Shown here one piece after another: positions 25,798-35,695 of a stretch of 64,000 bases of DNA; position 1 is the first letter of the stretch; every line of letters starts with the position of its first letter. The notes under the pieces are model-generated. The model did not search any database. It was not told the origin of the DNA and saw only the letters and a program-made list of their open reading frames with translations. The stretch is taken from contig NZ_JAFBBV010000001.1 in assembly GCF_016907365.1 (NCBI RefSeq), forward strand, positions 2,356,001 to 2,420,000, written 5' to 3'. This DNA comes from Oerskovia paurometabola. Its GTDB lineage: Bacteria > Actinomycetota > Actinomycetes > Actinomycetales > Cellulomonadaceae. The position numbers were made by a program, and so were the translations under genes.

Positions 25798-25830
25798 GAC
25801 GTCTGGGGACCTCAAGGGTCCACGGACGTC
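25798..25830 (-). promoter_or_regulatory. hairpin in the ribD leader (riboswitch expression platform)
   Basis: GACGTC at both ends (25798-25803, 25825-25830) encloses an inner GGACC / GGTCC stem around TCAAG, with 3-base internal loops. It lies between the FMN aptamer and the ribD Shine-Dalgarno (GGAGGAGG within about 25753-25761). It may form the switching element, but there is no U-tract, so translational control is more likely than termination. Inference only. Confidence 0.4.
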
Positions 25831-25865
25831 ACGACACCACGGCACAGGGCTCTGCCCCGCGCCGC

Positions 25866-25989
25866 CACGTACTTCCTCCCATCCGGACTTTCACCGTCGG
25901 TCCTGGAGTTCCACCAGGTCAACCACGCCGAGGCGTGGGTCGCGGACTGTCACCGCCGGCTCGGAATTACACCGACCCCGGAGCACGTG
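25866..25989 (-). promoter_or_regulatory. FMN riboswitch (RFN element)
   Basis: Read on the minus strand, the conserved RFN blocks appear in order: GGGGTCGGTGTAATTCCGAG, CCGGCGGTGACAGTCCGCGA, a variable CACGCCTCGGCGTGG stem, TTGACCTGGTGGAACTCCAG, GACCGACGGTGAAAGTCC and GGATGGGAGGAAGTACGTGG. The outer stem pairs CACGT (about 25985-25989) with ACGTG (25866-25870). FMN binding would repress ribD-ribE-ribBA-ribH. The flanking 459-base gap between rpe and ribD is otherwise without genes; bases 25990-26208 contain the presumed promoter, which I cannot define. Confidence 0.95.
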
Positions 25990-26208
25990 TGTGCGTACTG
26001 CTGATGCTGCTGACCGTCGAGACCCTGGCTCGCGCTCCCTGAGGTGCGCTGCGCCCGGCGTCCCGTCTCCACCCAGCATGCCACACCGGGATTCCCCCGC
26101 AGGAACTCGATCCGCTGCGTCCCGCGGGCTGGAACGATGTGAACGGTCCCGGGGCGCGGCGCCCCCGAGCGGGGCGCCTGGAACGGACCGTCGGGCGGCC
26201 GGCCGGGG

Positions 26209-26871
26209 TCAGTGCGTGTGCTGGTCCGCGAGCGCCCGCAGGGCCGCGATCTCCTCGGGCACGTTCTCCGCGCCGTACACGGCCGAGCCGGCGACGAACA
26301 CGTTGGCCCCGGCCTCGGCCGCGCGCTCGATGGTGGCGCGCGAGATGCCGCCGTCGACCTGGACCCACACGTCGAGCCCGGCGTCGGACACGGCGTCGCG
26401 GATACGGCGGACCTTGGGCAGCACGCCCTCGATGAAGGACTGGCCGCCGAAGCCGGGCTCGACGGACATGACCAGGAGCATGTCGAACTCGGGCAGCAGG
26501 TCCAGGAACGGCTCGACCGACGTCGCGGGGCGCAGCGCGAGGCCTGCGCGCGAGCCCAGGCGGCGCAGCTCGCGCGCCAGGCGCACGGGGGCGGTGGCGG
26601 CCTCGGCGTGGAACGTGACGGACGCGGCGCCGACCTCGGCGTAGCCGGGGGCCCAGCGGTCCGGGTCGGCGATCATGAGGTGCGCGTCGAGCGGCACCGG
26701 GGACACCTGGGCGAGGCGCTCGAAGATCGGCAGACCCAGGGTCAGGTTGGGCACGAAGTGGTTGTCCATCACGTCAACGTGCGCGTAGTCGGCGGTCGCG
26801 ATCGCGCCCAGGTCGCGCTCGAGGTTCGCGAAGTCGGCGGACAGGATGCTGGGGGCGATGAGTGCGGACAT
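26209..26871 (-). CDS. rpe: ribulose-phosphate 3-epimerase
   Basis: A 220-residue TIM-barrel enzyme interconverting ribulose-5-phosphate and xylulose-5-phosphate in the pentose phosphate pathway. Seen are [17 protein letters not shown], the metal/catalytic segments [16 protein letters not shown] and [26 protein letters not shown] and QVDGGI. All are typical. ATG 26871 starts the conserved N-terminus; upstream in-frame codons are not conserved. A strong terminator separates it from rsmB upstream, so it has its own promoter within about 40 bases. Confidence 0.96.
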   Translation of the reverse strand: MSALIAPSILSADFANLERDLGAIATADYAHVDVMDNHFVPNLTLGLPIFERLAQVSPVPLDAHLMIADPDRWAPGYAEVGAASVTFHAEAATAPVRLARELRRLGSRAGLALRPATSVEPFLDLLPEFDMLLVMSVEPGFGGQSFIEGVLPKVRRIRDAVSDAGLDVWVQVDGGISRATIERAAEAGANVFVAGSAVYGAENVPEEIAALRALADQHTH

Positions 26872-26913
26872 GGGCACCAGCCTAGAGGGCGCCCCTGCGC
26901 CGTGCGCGGACGC

Positions 26914-26959
26914 CCCACGGCCTGGTCGGGTGGCCTTGACCACCCGACCAGGCCGTGGG
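26914..26959 (-). terminator. 20-bp perfect terminator after rsmB
   Basis: CCCACGGCCTGGTCGGGTGG (26914-26933) is fully complementary to 26940-26959 around the 6-base loop CCTTGA. It begins 9 bases after the rsmB stop and should end the long mihF-to-rsmB transcription unit. Confidence 0.88.
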
Positions 26960-26968
26960 CAGGGCGCC

Positions 26969-28645
26969 TCAGGCCCGACGGCGCAGCAGCGTCAGGTGCA
27001 TCGCGTCGGTGCCGTGCACGTGTGGCCACAGCTGCACGTCGGTGCGGTCCGCGAGCGGGATGTCGTCCCCGGCGACCTGGCGCACCGCGGCGGCCGCGTC
27101 GAGGACCTCGACGTCGCCGCGCCCGGCCAGGACGTCCTTGACCACGAGCTGGGTCTCCGCGAGGTGCGGGGAGCACGTCACGTACCCGACGACGCCACCG
27201 GGACGCACGGCGTCCAGGGCTGAGCCGAGGAGCTCGCGCTGCAGGGTCGTGAGGGTCGCGATGTCCCCGGGGGTGCGGCGCCAGCGCGACTCGGGGCGGC
27301 GGCGCAGCGCGCCCAGGCCCGTGCAGGGGGCGTCGACGAGCACGCGGTCGTACGCGCCGGGCTCCTCGACCCCCACCTGGCGTCCGTCGCCCACCTGCAC
27401 CCGCTCGACCGCGTCGGCGGGCACGGCCGCGAGCGCCTGCTCGACCAGACGGGCCCGGTGGGGGGCGACCTCGTTCGCGACGATGCGCGCCCCCTGCTCG
27501 CCCGCGAGGGACGCCAGGAGCGCGGCCTTGCCGCCCGGGCCCGCGCACAGGTCGAGCCAGCGCTCGTCGGGGTTCGCTGCGCCGTCGCCCGCCGAGGCAC
27601 CGTCACCGGCCGAGGCGAGCGTGGGCAGCGTCGGTACTGCCGCGAACGCGAGCGTCACGAGCTGGGACCCCTCGTCCTGGACGCCGGCGGCCCCGTACCG
27701 GACCGCGGGGATCGCGGCCGGGTCCGAGCCCGACAGGACCAGGGCCGTGGGCGCCCAGCGCCCGGGGGTGGTCGTGGCGTCCCCGCGCACGTCGTGGGTG
27801 ACCTCGCCCGCGAGGCGCTCGCGGCTGACCAGGCCCGGGCGGGCGACGAGCGTCACGCGCGGCGCGGCGTTGTCGGCCTCGAGGAGCTCGGCCAGGTCGT
27901 CGGCCGAGCGTCCCGTGCCGACGAGGGCCTCCCGCATGGCCCGGGCGATCCACACCGGGTGGGACTGGGTGATCGCGAGGCGAGTGACGTCGTCGGGCGC
28001 CTCGAGCGTGATGGCCTCGAGCCACTCCTCGAGGCTCGAGCGGGAGATCTTGCGCAGGACCGCGTTGACGAACTGTGCGCTGCCCGCCCCGGCACGGGCG
28101 CGGGCCAGGCCCACGGTCTCCGAGACGGCCGCGTGCTGGGCCACGCGCATGCCCAGGAGCTGGTGGGCCCCGAGACGCAGCAGGTCGAGCACGTTCGGGT
28201 CGACCTGGTCGAGGGGGCGGTCGACGCACTGGGCGATGATCGCGTCGTAGCGCCCGCGCAGGCGCAGGGTGCCGTAGGCGAGCTCGGTCGCGAACGCGGC
28301 GTCGCGACCACGGATGCCGCGTGAGCGCAGCAGCGGGGGCAGGACGAGGTTGGCGTACGCGTCGGAGGTCGCGACCTCCTGCAGGACGTCGAACGCGACG
28401 TTGCGTGCCGGGTCGGCGCCCTTGGCGCGCTGCGAGGGCGCCGCCTCCGAGCGCTGGCCCGCGCCCCGGACGCGGGCCGCCCCGCGCTCGTGTCCGCGCG
28501 CGTCACGACGGTCACCGCGGTCACCGCGGTCACTGTGGTCACTGTGGTCACGGCCACCGTGCCCGCCGTGCTCGCCGGGCCCACCGTGCCCGCCGTGTCC
28601 GCCTTCGGACCCGGGGGTGCCGCCGGTGCGTGCCTCGCCGCTCAT
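26969..28645 (-). CDS. rsmB: 16S rRNA m5C967 methyltransferase RsmB
   Basis: A 558-residue SAM-dependent rRNA methyltransferase. An NusB-like domain (about 78-215, [20 protein letters not shown]) is followed by the Rossmann methyltransferase domain, with [15 protein letters not shown] for SAM binding and two cysteines in [15 protein letters not shown] and VTCSPH. The N-terminal 75 residues are a low-complexity Gly/His/Asp/Arg tail ([19 protein letters not shown], then [16 protein letters not shown]) encoded by short tandem repeats. This tail is unusual for RsmB and could bind RNA or metal. The ATG overlaps the fmt stop (ATGA). Confidence 0.92.
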   Translation of the reverse strand: MSGEARTGGTPGSEGGHGGHGGPGEHGGHGGRDHSDHSDRGDRGDRRDARGHERGAARVRGAGQRSEAAPSQRAKGADPARNVAFDVLQEVATSDAYANLVLPPLLRSRGIRGRDAAFATELAYGTLRLRGRYDAIIAQCVDRPLDQVDPNVLDLLRLGAHQLLGMRVAQHAAVSETVGLARARAGAGSAQFVNAVLRKISRSSLEEWLEAITLEAPDDVTRLAITQSHPVWIARAMREALVGTGRSADDLAELLEADNAAPRVTLVARPGLVSRERLAGEVTHDVRGDATTTPGRWAPTALVLSGSDPAAIPAVRYGAAGVQDEGSQLVTLAFAAVPTLPTLASAGDGASAGDGAANPDERWLDLCAGPGGKAALLASLAGEQGARIVANEVAPHRARLVEQALAAVPADAVERVQVGDGRQVGVEEPGAYDRVLVDAPCTGLGALRRRPESRWRRTPGDIATLTTLQRELLGSALDAVRPGGVVGYVTCSPHLAETQLVVKDVLAGRGDVEVLDAAAAVRQVAGDDIPLADRTDVQLWPHVHGTDAMHLTLLRRRA

Positions 28646-29595
28646 GCGTGGTCCTTCGTCTCGTCAGGGGTGCCCAGGACGACGTGCTCACCCAGGCGGG
28701 CGCCGCGTGCCCAGTCGGTCGCGGTCATGTGCTTCTTGCCCATGGGCGCGACCTCGCCGAGCGCGACCGCGTGCGTGCCGGTGCCCACCAGGACCTCACG
28801 CTTGGCGGCGCGCAGCTCGCCGGGCGCCAGGTCGTCCACGTCGGGGCGCGGCGTCACGGGTCCCAGGCCCAGGCGGGCGCCGTCGGGCAGCGTGGTCCAG
28901 GCGCCGGGGGCGGGCGTGCAGCCGCGCACCTGGCGGTCGATCGCGAGCGCAGGGTGCGCCCAGCGCACGTGCGCGTCCTCGGGGGTCAGCTTCGCGGCCG
29001 TGCTGATCCCCTCGGCGGGCTGGACGACCGGGGACGCGGCGCCGTCCTCGATCGCGTCGAGCGTCGCCACGAGCAGCCCGGCGCCCGAGGCCGCGAGCCG
29101 GCCCAGGAGGTCGCCAGCGGTGTCGCGGGGACGGATGGTCTCGGTCATGGTGCCCAGCACGGGCCCCGAGTCCAGTCCCTCCTCGATGAGGAACGTCGTG
29201 GCTCCCGTGACCTCGTCGCCCGCGATGATCGCGCGCTGCACGGGGGCCGCGCCGCGCCAGGCGGGCAGGACCGAGAAGTGCAGGTTGACCCAGCCGAGGC
29301 GGGGGACGTCGAGCACCTCGCGGCGCAGGATCTCGCCGTACGCCACCACGGGCGCGCAGTCGACCTCCAGGGCCGCGAGCCGGGCCACGAACTCCTCGCC
29401 GCGGGGGCGGTCCGTGATGACCGGGATCCCGGCCTCCTCCGCACGCACCCGCACAGGGCTGGGTGTCAGCCGGCGGCCGCGACCCGAGGGCGCGTCGGCG
29501 CGGGTGAGGACGGCGACCACCTCGTGCCGGGAGTCGATCAGGGCATCGAGGGCCGGGACGGCCACGTCCGGGGTTCCGGCGAAGAGCACACGCAT
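28642..29595 (-). CDS. fmt: methionyl-tRNA formyltransferase
   Basis: This 317-residue enzyme formylates initiator Met-tRNA. The N-terminal domain holds the formyl-THF loop [17 protein letters not shown] (Val in place of the usual Leu of SLLP), with catalytic Asn and His, and [10 protein letters not shown] with the catalytic Asp. The C-terminal OB-fold domain for tRNA starts near 210. Two unconserved stretches are small. ATG 29595 gives [16 protein letters not shown], the family start. In other bacteria fmt usually follows def; here it lies after priA and a HAD gene. Confidence 0.95.
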   Translation of the reverse strand: MRVLFAGTPDVAVPALDALIDSRHEVVAVLTRADAPSGRGRRLTPSPVRVRAEEAGIPVITDRPRGEEFVARLAALEVDCAPVVAYGEILRREVLDVPRLGWVNLHFSVLPAWRGAAPVQRAIIAGDEVTGATTFLIEEGLDSGPVLGTMTETIRPRDTAGDLLGRLAASGAGLLVATLDAIEDGAASPVVQPAEGISTAAKLTPEDAHVRWAHPALAIDRQVRGCTPAPGAWTTLPDGARLGLGPVTPRPDVDDLAPGELRAAKREVLVGTGTHAVALGEVAPMGKKHMTATDWARGARLGEHVVLGTPDETKDHA

Positions 29596-29659
29596 GGGGC
29601 GAGTCTAGGCGGTACGCCCCTCCCGGCCCGCCCCGGGACGGGCCTCCGCCCGGTCCCGC

Positions 29660-30307
29660 TCAGGAGGTGCGCACCCCGACGCCGAGGTCGCGCAGCACCG
29701 CACGCAACCCCGCGGCGTCCTCGAAGCGCAGGGTCCGGAACCCCAGCCCGGCGGCGGCCGTGACGTTCGCCACGGAGTCGTCGACGAACAGGGTGCGCGC
29801 AGGGTCCAGGGCGAAGCGCTCGGTCGCGGCCTCGAAGATGCGCGGGTCCGGCTTGACGAGCCCCACGCGCCCCGAGACCAGGACGTCCTGCATGAGCCCG
29901 ATCGCCGGGGCTGCGGGCTCGGCCTCGTGGAACATCTCCGCGGACCAGTTCGTCAGGCCGTACAGCCGCACGCCGAGGGCACGCAGCTCTCGCACCACCT
30001 CCTCCGTGCCGGGCACGGGCCCCACGAGGCTCGCCGCGAAGTTCTCGGTGTACACGTCGAGCAGGCTCACGTGCTCGGGGTGGTGCTCGGCGATCTCGCG
30101 CCGCGCGTCGGCCCAGGACCGGCCCGCGTCCTGGCGGGCGTTGAACGTGGGGAAGTCGACGGCCTCGAAGAAGGCCTCGACGTCGGCGCGGTCCATGCGC
30201 CCCACGTAGGCGGCGTACGGGTCCCAGGTCACCAGGACGTTGCCGAAGTCGAACAGGACCGTGTCGATCAGGGCCCGGGTCGGGTTCTCGCGCTCGGCGG
30301 TGCTCAC
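29660..30307 (-). CDS. HAD-superfamily hydrolase
   Basis: A 215-residue HAD phosphatase-like protein. Motif I is LFDFGNVL (Asp nucleophile, with Gly instead of the second Asp, as in the haloacid-dehalogenase/epoxide-hydrolase-like subgroup), motif II is GLTNWS, the lysine motif is LVKPDPRIFE and motif III is FVDDSVANV. An alpha-helical cap lies at about 25-100. The substrate is unknown. GTG 30307 overlaps the priA stop (GTGA), so it is part of the priA-fmt-rsmB unit. Confidence 0.85.
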   Translation of the reverse strand: MSTAERENPTRALIDTVLFDFGNVLVTWDPYAAYVGRMDRADVEAFFEAVDFPTFNARQDAGRSWADARREIAEHHPEHVSLLDVYTENFAASLVGPVPGTEEVVRELRALGVRLYGLTNWSAEMFHEAEPAAPAIGLMQDVLVSGRVGLVKPDPRIFEAATERFALDPARTLFVDDSVANVTAAAGLGFRTLRFEDAAGLRAVLRDLGVGVRTS

Positions 30308-32631
30308 AACATCTCCTTGGGGTCGAGCTGGACGCGTACGCTCCCACCCTCGCGCTTCGCGGAGCGGACCGCCAGGGAGGCCGAGAGCTCGCGGGCGAGC
30401 CGGCGGCCGTCGCGCAGCGGGACGCGCACGATCGTGCGCACAGGGGGCTGTAGCGACGGGTCGCGCCCGGCCCCGCCCCGCCCAGGCCGGCCCGCGGCGT
30501 CCGGGACCTCGACGGGTCCCAGGGTCGTCGAGGCGTCCGCGAGTCCCACGCGAGCCACGACGGCGTCCACGGCCTGCCGGTCCCCCGTGACCGCGGCGAC
30601 CCGCACGGCGGGCGGCAGGTCGAGCTCGCGACGCTCGGCCAGCTCACGGTCGGCGAACCCCGCCGGGTCCCAGCGCACCAGGGCGTTGGTGGGCCCGGGG
30701 GCCGCGTCGCCCACGAGCAGCACCTGGCCTCCCTCGCGGGCCGATCGCACCAGGCCTGCGGCCGTGAGCCAGCGGTGCAGCGCGTCCTGGGCGACCGCGA
30801 GGCCCACGTGCGCGGTGCTCAGCGCCGCGTCGAGCAGCAGCGCGGCGGCGTAGCCGCCCTCGGCGACGGGTTCCGCGCCCGGGGTCGCCACGATCACGGC
30901 GGGGCGCGGCCCGACGGCGGAGATCACCCCGCCCGGGGCGCTCGCCCCCGAGACACGCACCGCGACCCCCGGGAACGCCCGGCCCAGCTCCTCGGCCGTG
31001 CGCCCCGACCCGACGCGCACCGAGCGCAGGCCCGTCCAGTGGCACTCGTCGCACGACCACGCCCCGGCCAGGGCGCCGCACCACGCGCACTGCGGTGGGG
31101 CGCCCGGGCCGGGCAGCATGAGCGGCCCGTGGCACGTGCCGCAGTGCGCGGCCGTCCGGCAGCGCGCGCACGCCACGACGGGCAGGTATCCGGCTCGCGG
31201 GACCTGGACCAGGACCGGGCCCGCGCCCAGGGCGTCCCGCACGGCCCGCCACGCGGCGCTCGGCAGGCGGGCGGCGGCCCCGGCGCCCTCGGCCGCGAGC
31301 TCGACCGACGTCAGCGCCCGCACCCGTGGGGCCCGCGCACGCAGCACCTCGCGGGGGGCCGCGACCTCCCGGGCCCAGCCGGACTCGAGGAGCGCCTGGG
31401 CCTGCACCGTGCGGCTGACCGACCCCAGCAGGAACGCCGCGCCCTCGAGCTCGCTGCGCAGCGCGAGGACCTCGCGGGCGTGCGGGTAGGGCGAGCGCGG
31501 CTCGGCGAGGGTCTCCTCGCCGTCGTTCCAGCACGCCACGAGGCCCAGGTCCTGGACGGGCGCGAACGCCGCGGCGCGCGTCCCGACGACGACCCGCACC
31601 TCTCCCCGCAACGCCGCCAGGAAGCTGCGGTACCGGGGCGAGGGGCCCTCGTCGGCGGTCAGGCGCACGAACTGCCCGGCACGGCGCGCGGTGTGCGGTG
31701 CGTAGCCCGCGAGCTCGAGGGCGAGGCACATCTGGTCGACGTCGCGCGCGTCGGGCAGCACCACGAGCGCGCCACGCCCGCCCGTCACCGTCGCCCGCAC
31801 GGCCTCGGCCAGCGCCAGGGCCCAGTGCTGGACGCCCTGCGCGGGGTCCTGCTCGCCCCCGCCACGGGTCGCCGGGGGACGAGCCCCCTGGACGGGCTCG
31901 CCGTCGGCCACGCGGCCGGGAAGGGCCGTCCAGACCGCACGCGGCGCGGACCCGCTGACCAGGTGGTTCAGGAACGCGGCACCGCCGCGGTAGGGCGCCC
32001 ACGCGGAGGGCCGGTCAGGGTCCGGCGGCCCGGGGGGCGCCGGTGGGCTCGCGCCCTGCGGCGCGTCGCCGTCGGCGACCGGGACGCTCGCGGCGTCCCC
32101 CGCCGCCCCGGTCGCCGCACCGGGAGCGTCCTGCGTGCCCGACGGCGCGGACTCGGCCCGCGCGTGCCGCGGCGGGATCGCGAGGCGCAGCACGTCCGAG
32201 AGCGTGCCCGCGTAGTGGTCGGCGACCGTACGGCACAACGCCGCGACCTGCGGCGTGAGCACCTGCTCGGCCGACACGAGCCGCTTGAGCGGCACGAGCC
32301 GCCCGTCGTGGTCGCTCGACGCGGCGCGCGCAAGGACGTAGCCGTCGGCCTCCTGCGGCCCGAACCGGGCCTTGACCCGGACGCCGGGCTGCGCGCCCTG
32401 GGCCATGGACGCCGGGACCAGGTAGTCGAACGTCTGGTCCAGGTGGTGCGGCACCAGGTCGAGGACGACCCGCGCGACCGGTAGGTCGCTCGCGATCTCG
32501 AGCGCACCCACCGGACGGGCGGCCTTGACCTTGCCCTGGGCGGTACGACCGGCGCGCGACGGCGCCTGCGGCGCGGGGATCAGCGCGAGCTGTTCCCCCG
32601 CGTCCTCGGGAGCGGCGTCCTGGCTGGTCAT
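30304..32631 (-). CDS. priA: primosomal protein N' (PriA), helicase-inactive actinobacterial type
   Basis: A 775-residue PriA-like replication-restart protein. The N-terminal 3'-DNA-end-binding domain (about 50-150, VVLDLVPHHLDQTFDYLVPA) and the zinc domain are intact: eight cysteines in CARCRTAAHCGTC, CAWCGALAGAWSCDEC. The Walker A (usually TGSGKT) is replaced by TGGRGALVVL and the DEAH box by CWNDGEETL, so ATP hydrolysis is not expected. This loss is known for actinobacterial PriA. A linker of about 80 residues (about 155-240) is Pro/Ala/Asp-rich. ATG 32631. It is in the metK-priA-HAD-fmt run. Confidence 0.9.
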   Translation of the reverse strand: MTSQDAAPEDAGEQLALIPAPQAPSRAGRTAQGKVKAARPVGALEIASDLPVARVVLDLVPHHLDQTFDYLVPASMAQGAQPGVRVKARFGPQEADGYVLARAASSDHDGRLVPLKRLVSAEQVLTPQVAALCRTVADHYAGTLSDVLRLAIPPRHARAESAPSGTQDAPGAATGAAGDAASVPVADGDAPQGASPPAPPGPPDPDRPSAWAPYRGGAAFLNHLVSGSAPRAVWTALPGRVADGEPVQGARPPATRGGGEQDPAQGVQHWALALAEAVRATVTGGRGALVVLPDARDVDQMCLALELAGYAPHTARRAGQFVRLTADEGPSPRYRSFLAALRGEVRVVVGTRAAAFAPVQDLGLVACWNDGEETLAEPRSPYPHAREVLALRSELEGAAFLLGSVSRTVQAQALLESGWAREVAAPREVLRARAPRVRALTSVELAAEGAGAAARLPSAAWRAVRDALGAGPVLVQVPRAGYLPVVACARCRTAAHCGTCHGPLMLPGPGAPPQCAWCGALAGAWSCDECHWTGLRSVRVGSGRTAEELGRAFPGVAVRVSGASAPGGVISAVGPRPAVIVATPGAEPVAEGGYAAALLLDAALSTAHVGLAVAQDALHRWLTAAGLVRSAREGGQVLLVGDAAPGPTNALVRWDPAGFADRELAERRELDLPPAVRVAAVTGDRQAVDAVVARVGLADASTTLGPVEVPDAAGRPGRGGAGRDPSLQPPVRTIVRVPLRDGRRLARELSASLAVRSAKREGGSVRVQLDPKEML

Positions 32632-32683
32632 GGCCCTATCTCAGCACGCGCCACCCACGCCGGGCCAACCCGCGCGACGAGGC

Positions 32684-33880
32684 TCAGACGGCTGCCTGCA
32701 GGGCCGCCACGCGATCCGTGCGCTCCCACGTGAAGTCGGGCAGCTCGCGCCCGAAGTGCCCGTAGGCCGCGGTCTGCGAGTAGATGGGCCGCAGCAGGTC
32801 CAGGTCGGCGATGATCGCGGCAGGGCGCAGGTCGAAGACCTCGTCGATCGCCGCGCGGATGCGCTCGACCGGGACGGTCTCGGTGCCGAACGTCTCGACG
32901 TACAGGCCCACGGGGTGCGCCTTGCCGATCGCGTAGGCGACCTGGACCTCGCAGCGGCGCGCGAGCCCGGCCGCGACGACGTTCTTGGCCACCCAGCGCG
33001 TGGCGTAGGCGGCCGAGCGGTCGACCTTCGACGGGTCCTTGCCGGAGAACGCGCCGCCGCCGTGGCGGGCCATCCCACCGTAGGTGTCGACGATGATCTT
33101 GCGGCCCGTGAGCCCGGCGTCGCCCTGCGGACCACCGATGACGAACTTGCCGGTCGGGTTCACGAGCAGGCGGAAGTCCGCGACGTCCAGGTCGAGCCCT
33201 TCGACGACCGGGGCCACGACGAGCTCGGCGACCTGGGCGCGCAGCGTGTCCTGCAGGACGTCCTCGTCGTGCTGGGTCGAGAGCACCACGGTGTCGAGGC
33301 GGACCGCGCGGTCGCCGTCGTAGCCGATGGTCACCTGCGTCTTGCCGTCGGGGCGCAGCCCGGGCAGCGACCCGTCCTTGCGGACCAGCGCCAGGCGCTC
33401 GGCGAGGCGGTGCGCGAGGAAGATCGGCAGGGGCAGCAGCGTGGGCGTCTCGTCGCTCGCGTAGCCGAACATCAGGCCCTGGTCACCGGCGCCCTGGGCG
33501 TCGAGCGGGTCCAGATCGGACGTGTCGTCGCGCTGCTCCAGGCTCTTGTCGACGCCCTGGGCGATGTCCGGGGACTGCTGACCGATCGAGACCGACACAC
33601 CGCACGAGTCGCCGTCGAAGCCGATCGCGGACGACGTGTAGCCGATCCCCTTGACGACGTCGCGGATGATCTGCGGGATCTCGACGTACGCGTTGGTCGT
33701 GACCTCGCCCGCCACGTGGACCAGTCCCGTGGTGACCATGGTCTCTACCGCGACACGCGACGACGGGTCCTGCGCGAGGAGGGCGTCGAGGATCGCGTCG
33801 GAGATCTGGTCGCAGACCTTGTCCGGGTGTCCCTCCGTCACGGACTCGGACGTGAACAGGCGCAGGTCGTCAGAAGTCAT
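32684..33880 (-). CDS. metK: S-adenosylmethionine synthetase
   Basis: A 398-residue enzyme making SAM from methionine and ATP. Hallmarks are [20 protein letters not shown] at the N-terminus, [12 protein letters not shown], the P-loop-like [19 protein letters not shown], and [20 protein letters not shown] overlapping it. ATG 33880 is chosen because the conserved domain starts right there, although no clear Shine-Dalgarno precedes it. I searched the 65-base gap upstream for a SAM riboswitch and saw none. An inverted-repeat element overlaps the end of coaBC. Confidence 0.96.
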   Translation of the reverse strand: MTSDDLRLFTSESVTEGHPDKVCDQISDAILDALLAQDPSSRVAVETMVTTGLVHVAGEVTTNAYVEIPQIIRDVVKGIGYTSSAIGFDGDSCGVSVSIGQQSPDIAQGVDKSLEQRDDTSDLDPLDAQGAGDQGLMFGYASDETPTLLPLPIFLAHRLAERLALVRKDGSLPGLRPDGKTQVTIGYDGDRAVRLDTVVLSTQHDEDVLQDTLRAQVAELVVAPVVEGLDLDVADFRLLVNPTGKFVIGGPQGDAGLTGRKIIVDTYGGMARHGGGAFSGKDPSKVDRSAAYATRWVAKNVVAAGLARRCEVQVAYAIGKAHPVGLYVETFGTETVPVERIRAAIDEVFDLRPAAIIADLDLLRPIYSQTAAYGHFGRELPDFTWERTDRVAALQAAV

Positions 33881-33920
33881 GGGGTCCAGCGTACTGTCCC
33901 GCTGGGTGATACCCGACATC

Positions 33921-33959
33921 CGACCACTGAGACGTGAAGGAGATCTCAGTCCGTGGTCG
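33921..33959 (-). promoter_or_regulatory. long imperfect inverted repeat between coaBC and metK
   Basis: ACTGAGA (33926-33932) pairs perfectly with TCTCAGT (33944-33950). An alternative pairing joins CGACCAC with GTGGTCG (33953-33959). The element spans the coaBC stop and the metK leader. It could be a weak terminator or a control element for metK. Confidence 0.35.
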
Positions 33960-35181
33960 GCGCGAGCCGCGGGGAGGCTTTGAGGACCGTGTCCCACACC
34001 GCGTCCGCGACCTCACGCTTGGTGCCCTGGGCCTGGGCGACCGTCTCGCCCTGGGCGTCGACGATCAGCACCTCGTTGGTGTCCACCCCGAAGCCCTTGC
34101 CGTGGCCCACGGGGTTGATCACGAGGAGGTCGGCGCCCTTGCGACGTGCCTTCGCGCGGCCGTGGTGCCAGACGTCGCCCGCCTCGTCGCCCGTCTCGGC
34201 CGCGAAGCCGACGACGAGCTGACCCGGTCGCAACCGCTCGCGCGCGAGCTCCGCCAGGATGTCGGGGTTCTCGACCAGCTCGATGGGAGCGGGGCCCTGC
34301 CCGGGGATCTTCTTGATCTTGGTGGACGGCGTGCGAGCCGGGCGGAAGTCCGCGACGGCGGCCGTCATGACCACCACGTCGGCCTCCGGAGCCAGCGAAC
34401 GCATGGCCTCGCGCAGCTCGGCCGTCGAGCCGACCCGGACGACGTCCGTGACCTGGTCGAGCTGCTCGGTCAGGTTCGCCCCGACGAGCGTGACGTCGGC
34501 ACCCCTGTCCTGGGCGGCACGGGCCAGGGCGATGCCCTGACGTCCGCTCGACAGGTTCCCGATGAAGCGCACCGGGTCGATGGGTTCGCGCGTGCCGCCG
34601 GCCGAGACGACCACACGCAGGCCGGAGAGGTCCTGGGGCACCGCCGACGCGGCGCCTCGCCCGACCACCTCGAGGGCGGTCCGCGCGATGTCCTCGGGCT
34701 CGGGCAGCCGGCCCGGGCCGGTGTCCTTGCCCGTCAGCCGACCGCTCGCCGGCTCGATCACGTGCACCCCGCGCGAGCGCAGGGTCGCGACGTTGGCCAC
34801 GGTCGCGGGGTGCTGCCACATCTCGGTGTGCATGGCCGGGGCCATGACGACCGGGCACGACACGGTCAGCAGCGTCGAGGTGAGCAGGTCGTCGGCGCGA
34901 CCCGCGGCCGCCCGTGCGAGGAGGTCAGCCGTGGCGGGCGCGACGATCACCAGGTCCGCACCCTGACCGAGCGCGACGTGCGCGACCTGGGGGACGTCGT
35001 CGAACACCTCGGTGCTGACCTTCTCGCCCGACAGCGCCTCGAACGTCGGGGCCCCCACGAACCGCAGGGCGGACGCGGTGGGGACGACCCGCACCTGGTG
35101 CCCCTGCTCACGCAGGAGCCGCAGCAGGAGCACGGCCTTGTAGGCCGCCACTCCCCCGGAGACCCCGAGAAGGATCCTCAT
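33946..35181 (-). CDS. coaBC: bifunctional CoaC/CoaB (PPC decarboxylase / PPC synthetase)
   Basis: A 411-residue fusion for two steps of coenzyme A synthesis. The flavoprotein CoaC domain (about 1-180) starts [16 protein letters not shown] and has PAMHTEMW, the actinobacterial version of the PxMNxxMW motif. Its active-site loop is [17 protein letters not shown], without the Cys seen in Escherichia coli, as in mycobacterial enzymes. The CoaB domain (about 190-400) has [30 protein letters not shown] and the lysine cluster KIKK. ATG 35181 has AGGGAGGG about 10 bases upstream. Confidence 0.95.
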   Translation of the reverse strand: MRILLGVSGGVAAYKAVLLLRLLREQGHQVRVVPTASALRFVGAPTFEALSGEKVSTEVFDDVPQVAHVALGQGADLVIVAPATADLLARAAAGRADDLLTSTLLTVSCPVVMAPAMHTEMWQHPATVANVATLRSRGVHVIEPASGRLTGKDTGPGRLPEPEDIARTALEVVGRGAASAVPQDLSGLRVVVSAGGTREPIDPVRFIGNLSSGRQGIALARAAQDRGADVTLVGANLTEQLDQVTDVVRVGSTAELREAMRSLAPEADVVVMTAAVADFRPARTPSTKIKKIPGQGPAPIELVENPDILAELARERLRPGQLVVGFAAETGDEAGDVWHHGRAKARRKGADLLVINPVGHGKGFGVDTNEVLIVDAQGETVAQAQGTKREVADAVWDTVLKASPRLAPTTD

Positions 35182-35257
35182 GGGTACGAACCCTCCCTCT
35201 GTGCCACGCACGCCGCGCCCACCCGGACCACCGAGCCGCCCGCAGGCGGCCCCGCGG

Positions 35258-35530
35258 TCAGGAGGCGGGAGCCTCCACGGTCTCGATCGTGAGCAGGCCC
35301 TCGTTGATCTCGCGCATCGCGATCGACAGCGGCTTCTCCTGGTTGCGGGTCTCGACGAGCGGGCCCACGTTCTCCAGCAGGCCCTCGTTGAGCTGCGAGT
35401 AGTACGCGTTGATCTGACGGGCACGCTTGGCCGCGTAGATCACGAGCGCGTACTTGGAGTCGGCGCGCTCCAGCAGGTCGTCGATCGGCGGGTCGGTGAT
35501 GCCCTCGGGGGCGGCGATGGTTCCAGACAC
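35258..35530 (-). CDS. rpoZ: RNA polymerase omega subunit
   Basis: A 90-residue omega subunit, which helps RNA polymerase assembly by holding the beta-prime subunit. Seen are [35 protein letters not shown] and the C-terminal [17 protein letters not shown] 35530 has GGAG within GGAGTGAGACT. It sits in the conserved order mihF-gmk-rpoZ-coaBC-metK. Confidence 0.95.
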   Translation of the reverse strand: MSGTIAAPEGITDPPIDDLLERADSKYALVIYAAKRARQINAYYSQLNEGLLENVGPLVETRNQEKPLSIAMREINEGLLTIETVEAPAS

Positions 35531-35695
35531 AGTCTCACTCCGTGAGTCAGGGGGGCCTGCGGCGGCTCAGACGGTCGCCCGCAGGATGGATCAAAGAGGT
35601 TGCGCGCGCTCAAGACGCACACGCCTGACGACCAGTCTACTGGGCAGGCACAAGTCCTGGTGGTGCCCACGCCCGTGACGTCGGCACCACGAGGG

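Noticed and set aside
33881..33945. possible SAM riboswitch upstream of metK
   Set aside because: The gap to coaBC is only 65 bases and has none of the conserved blocks of SAM-I, SAM-II or SAM-IV aptamers that I know.
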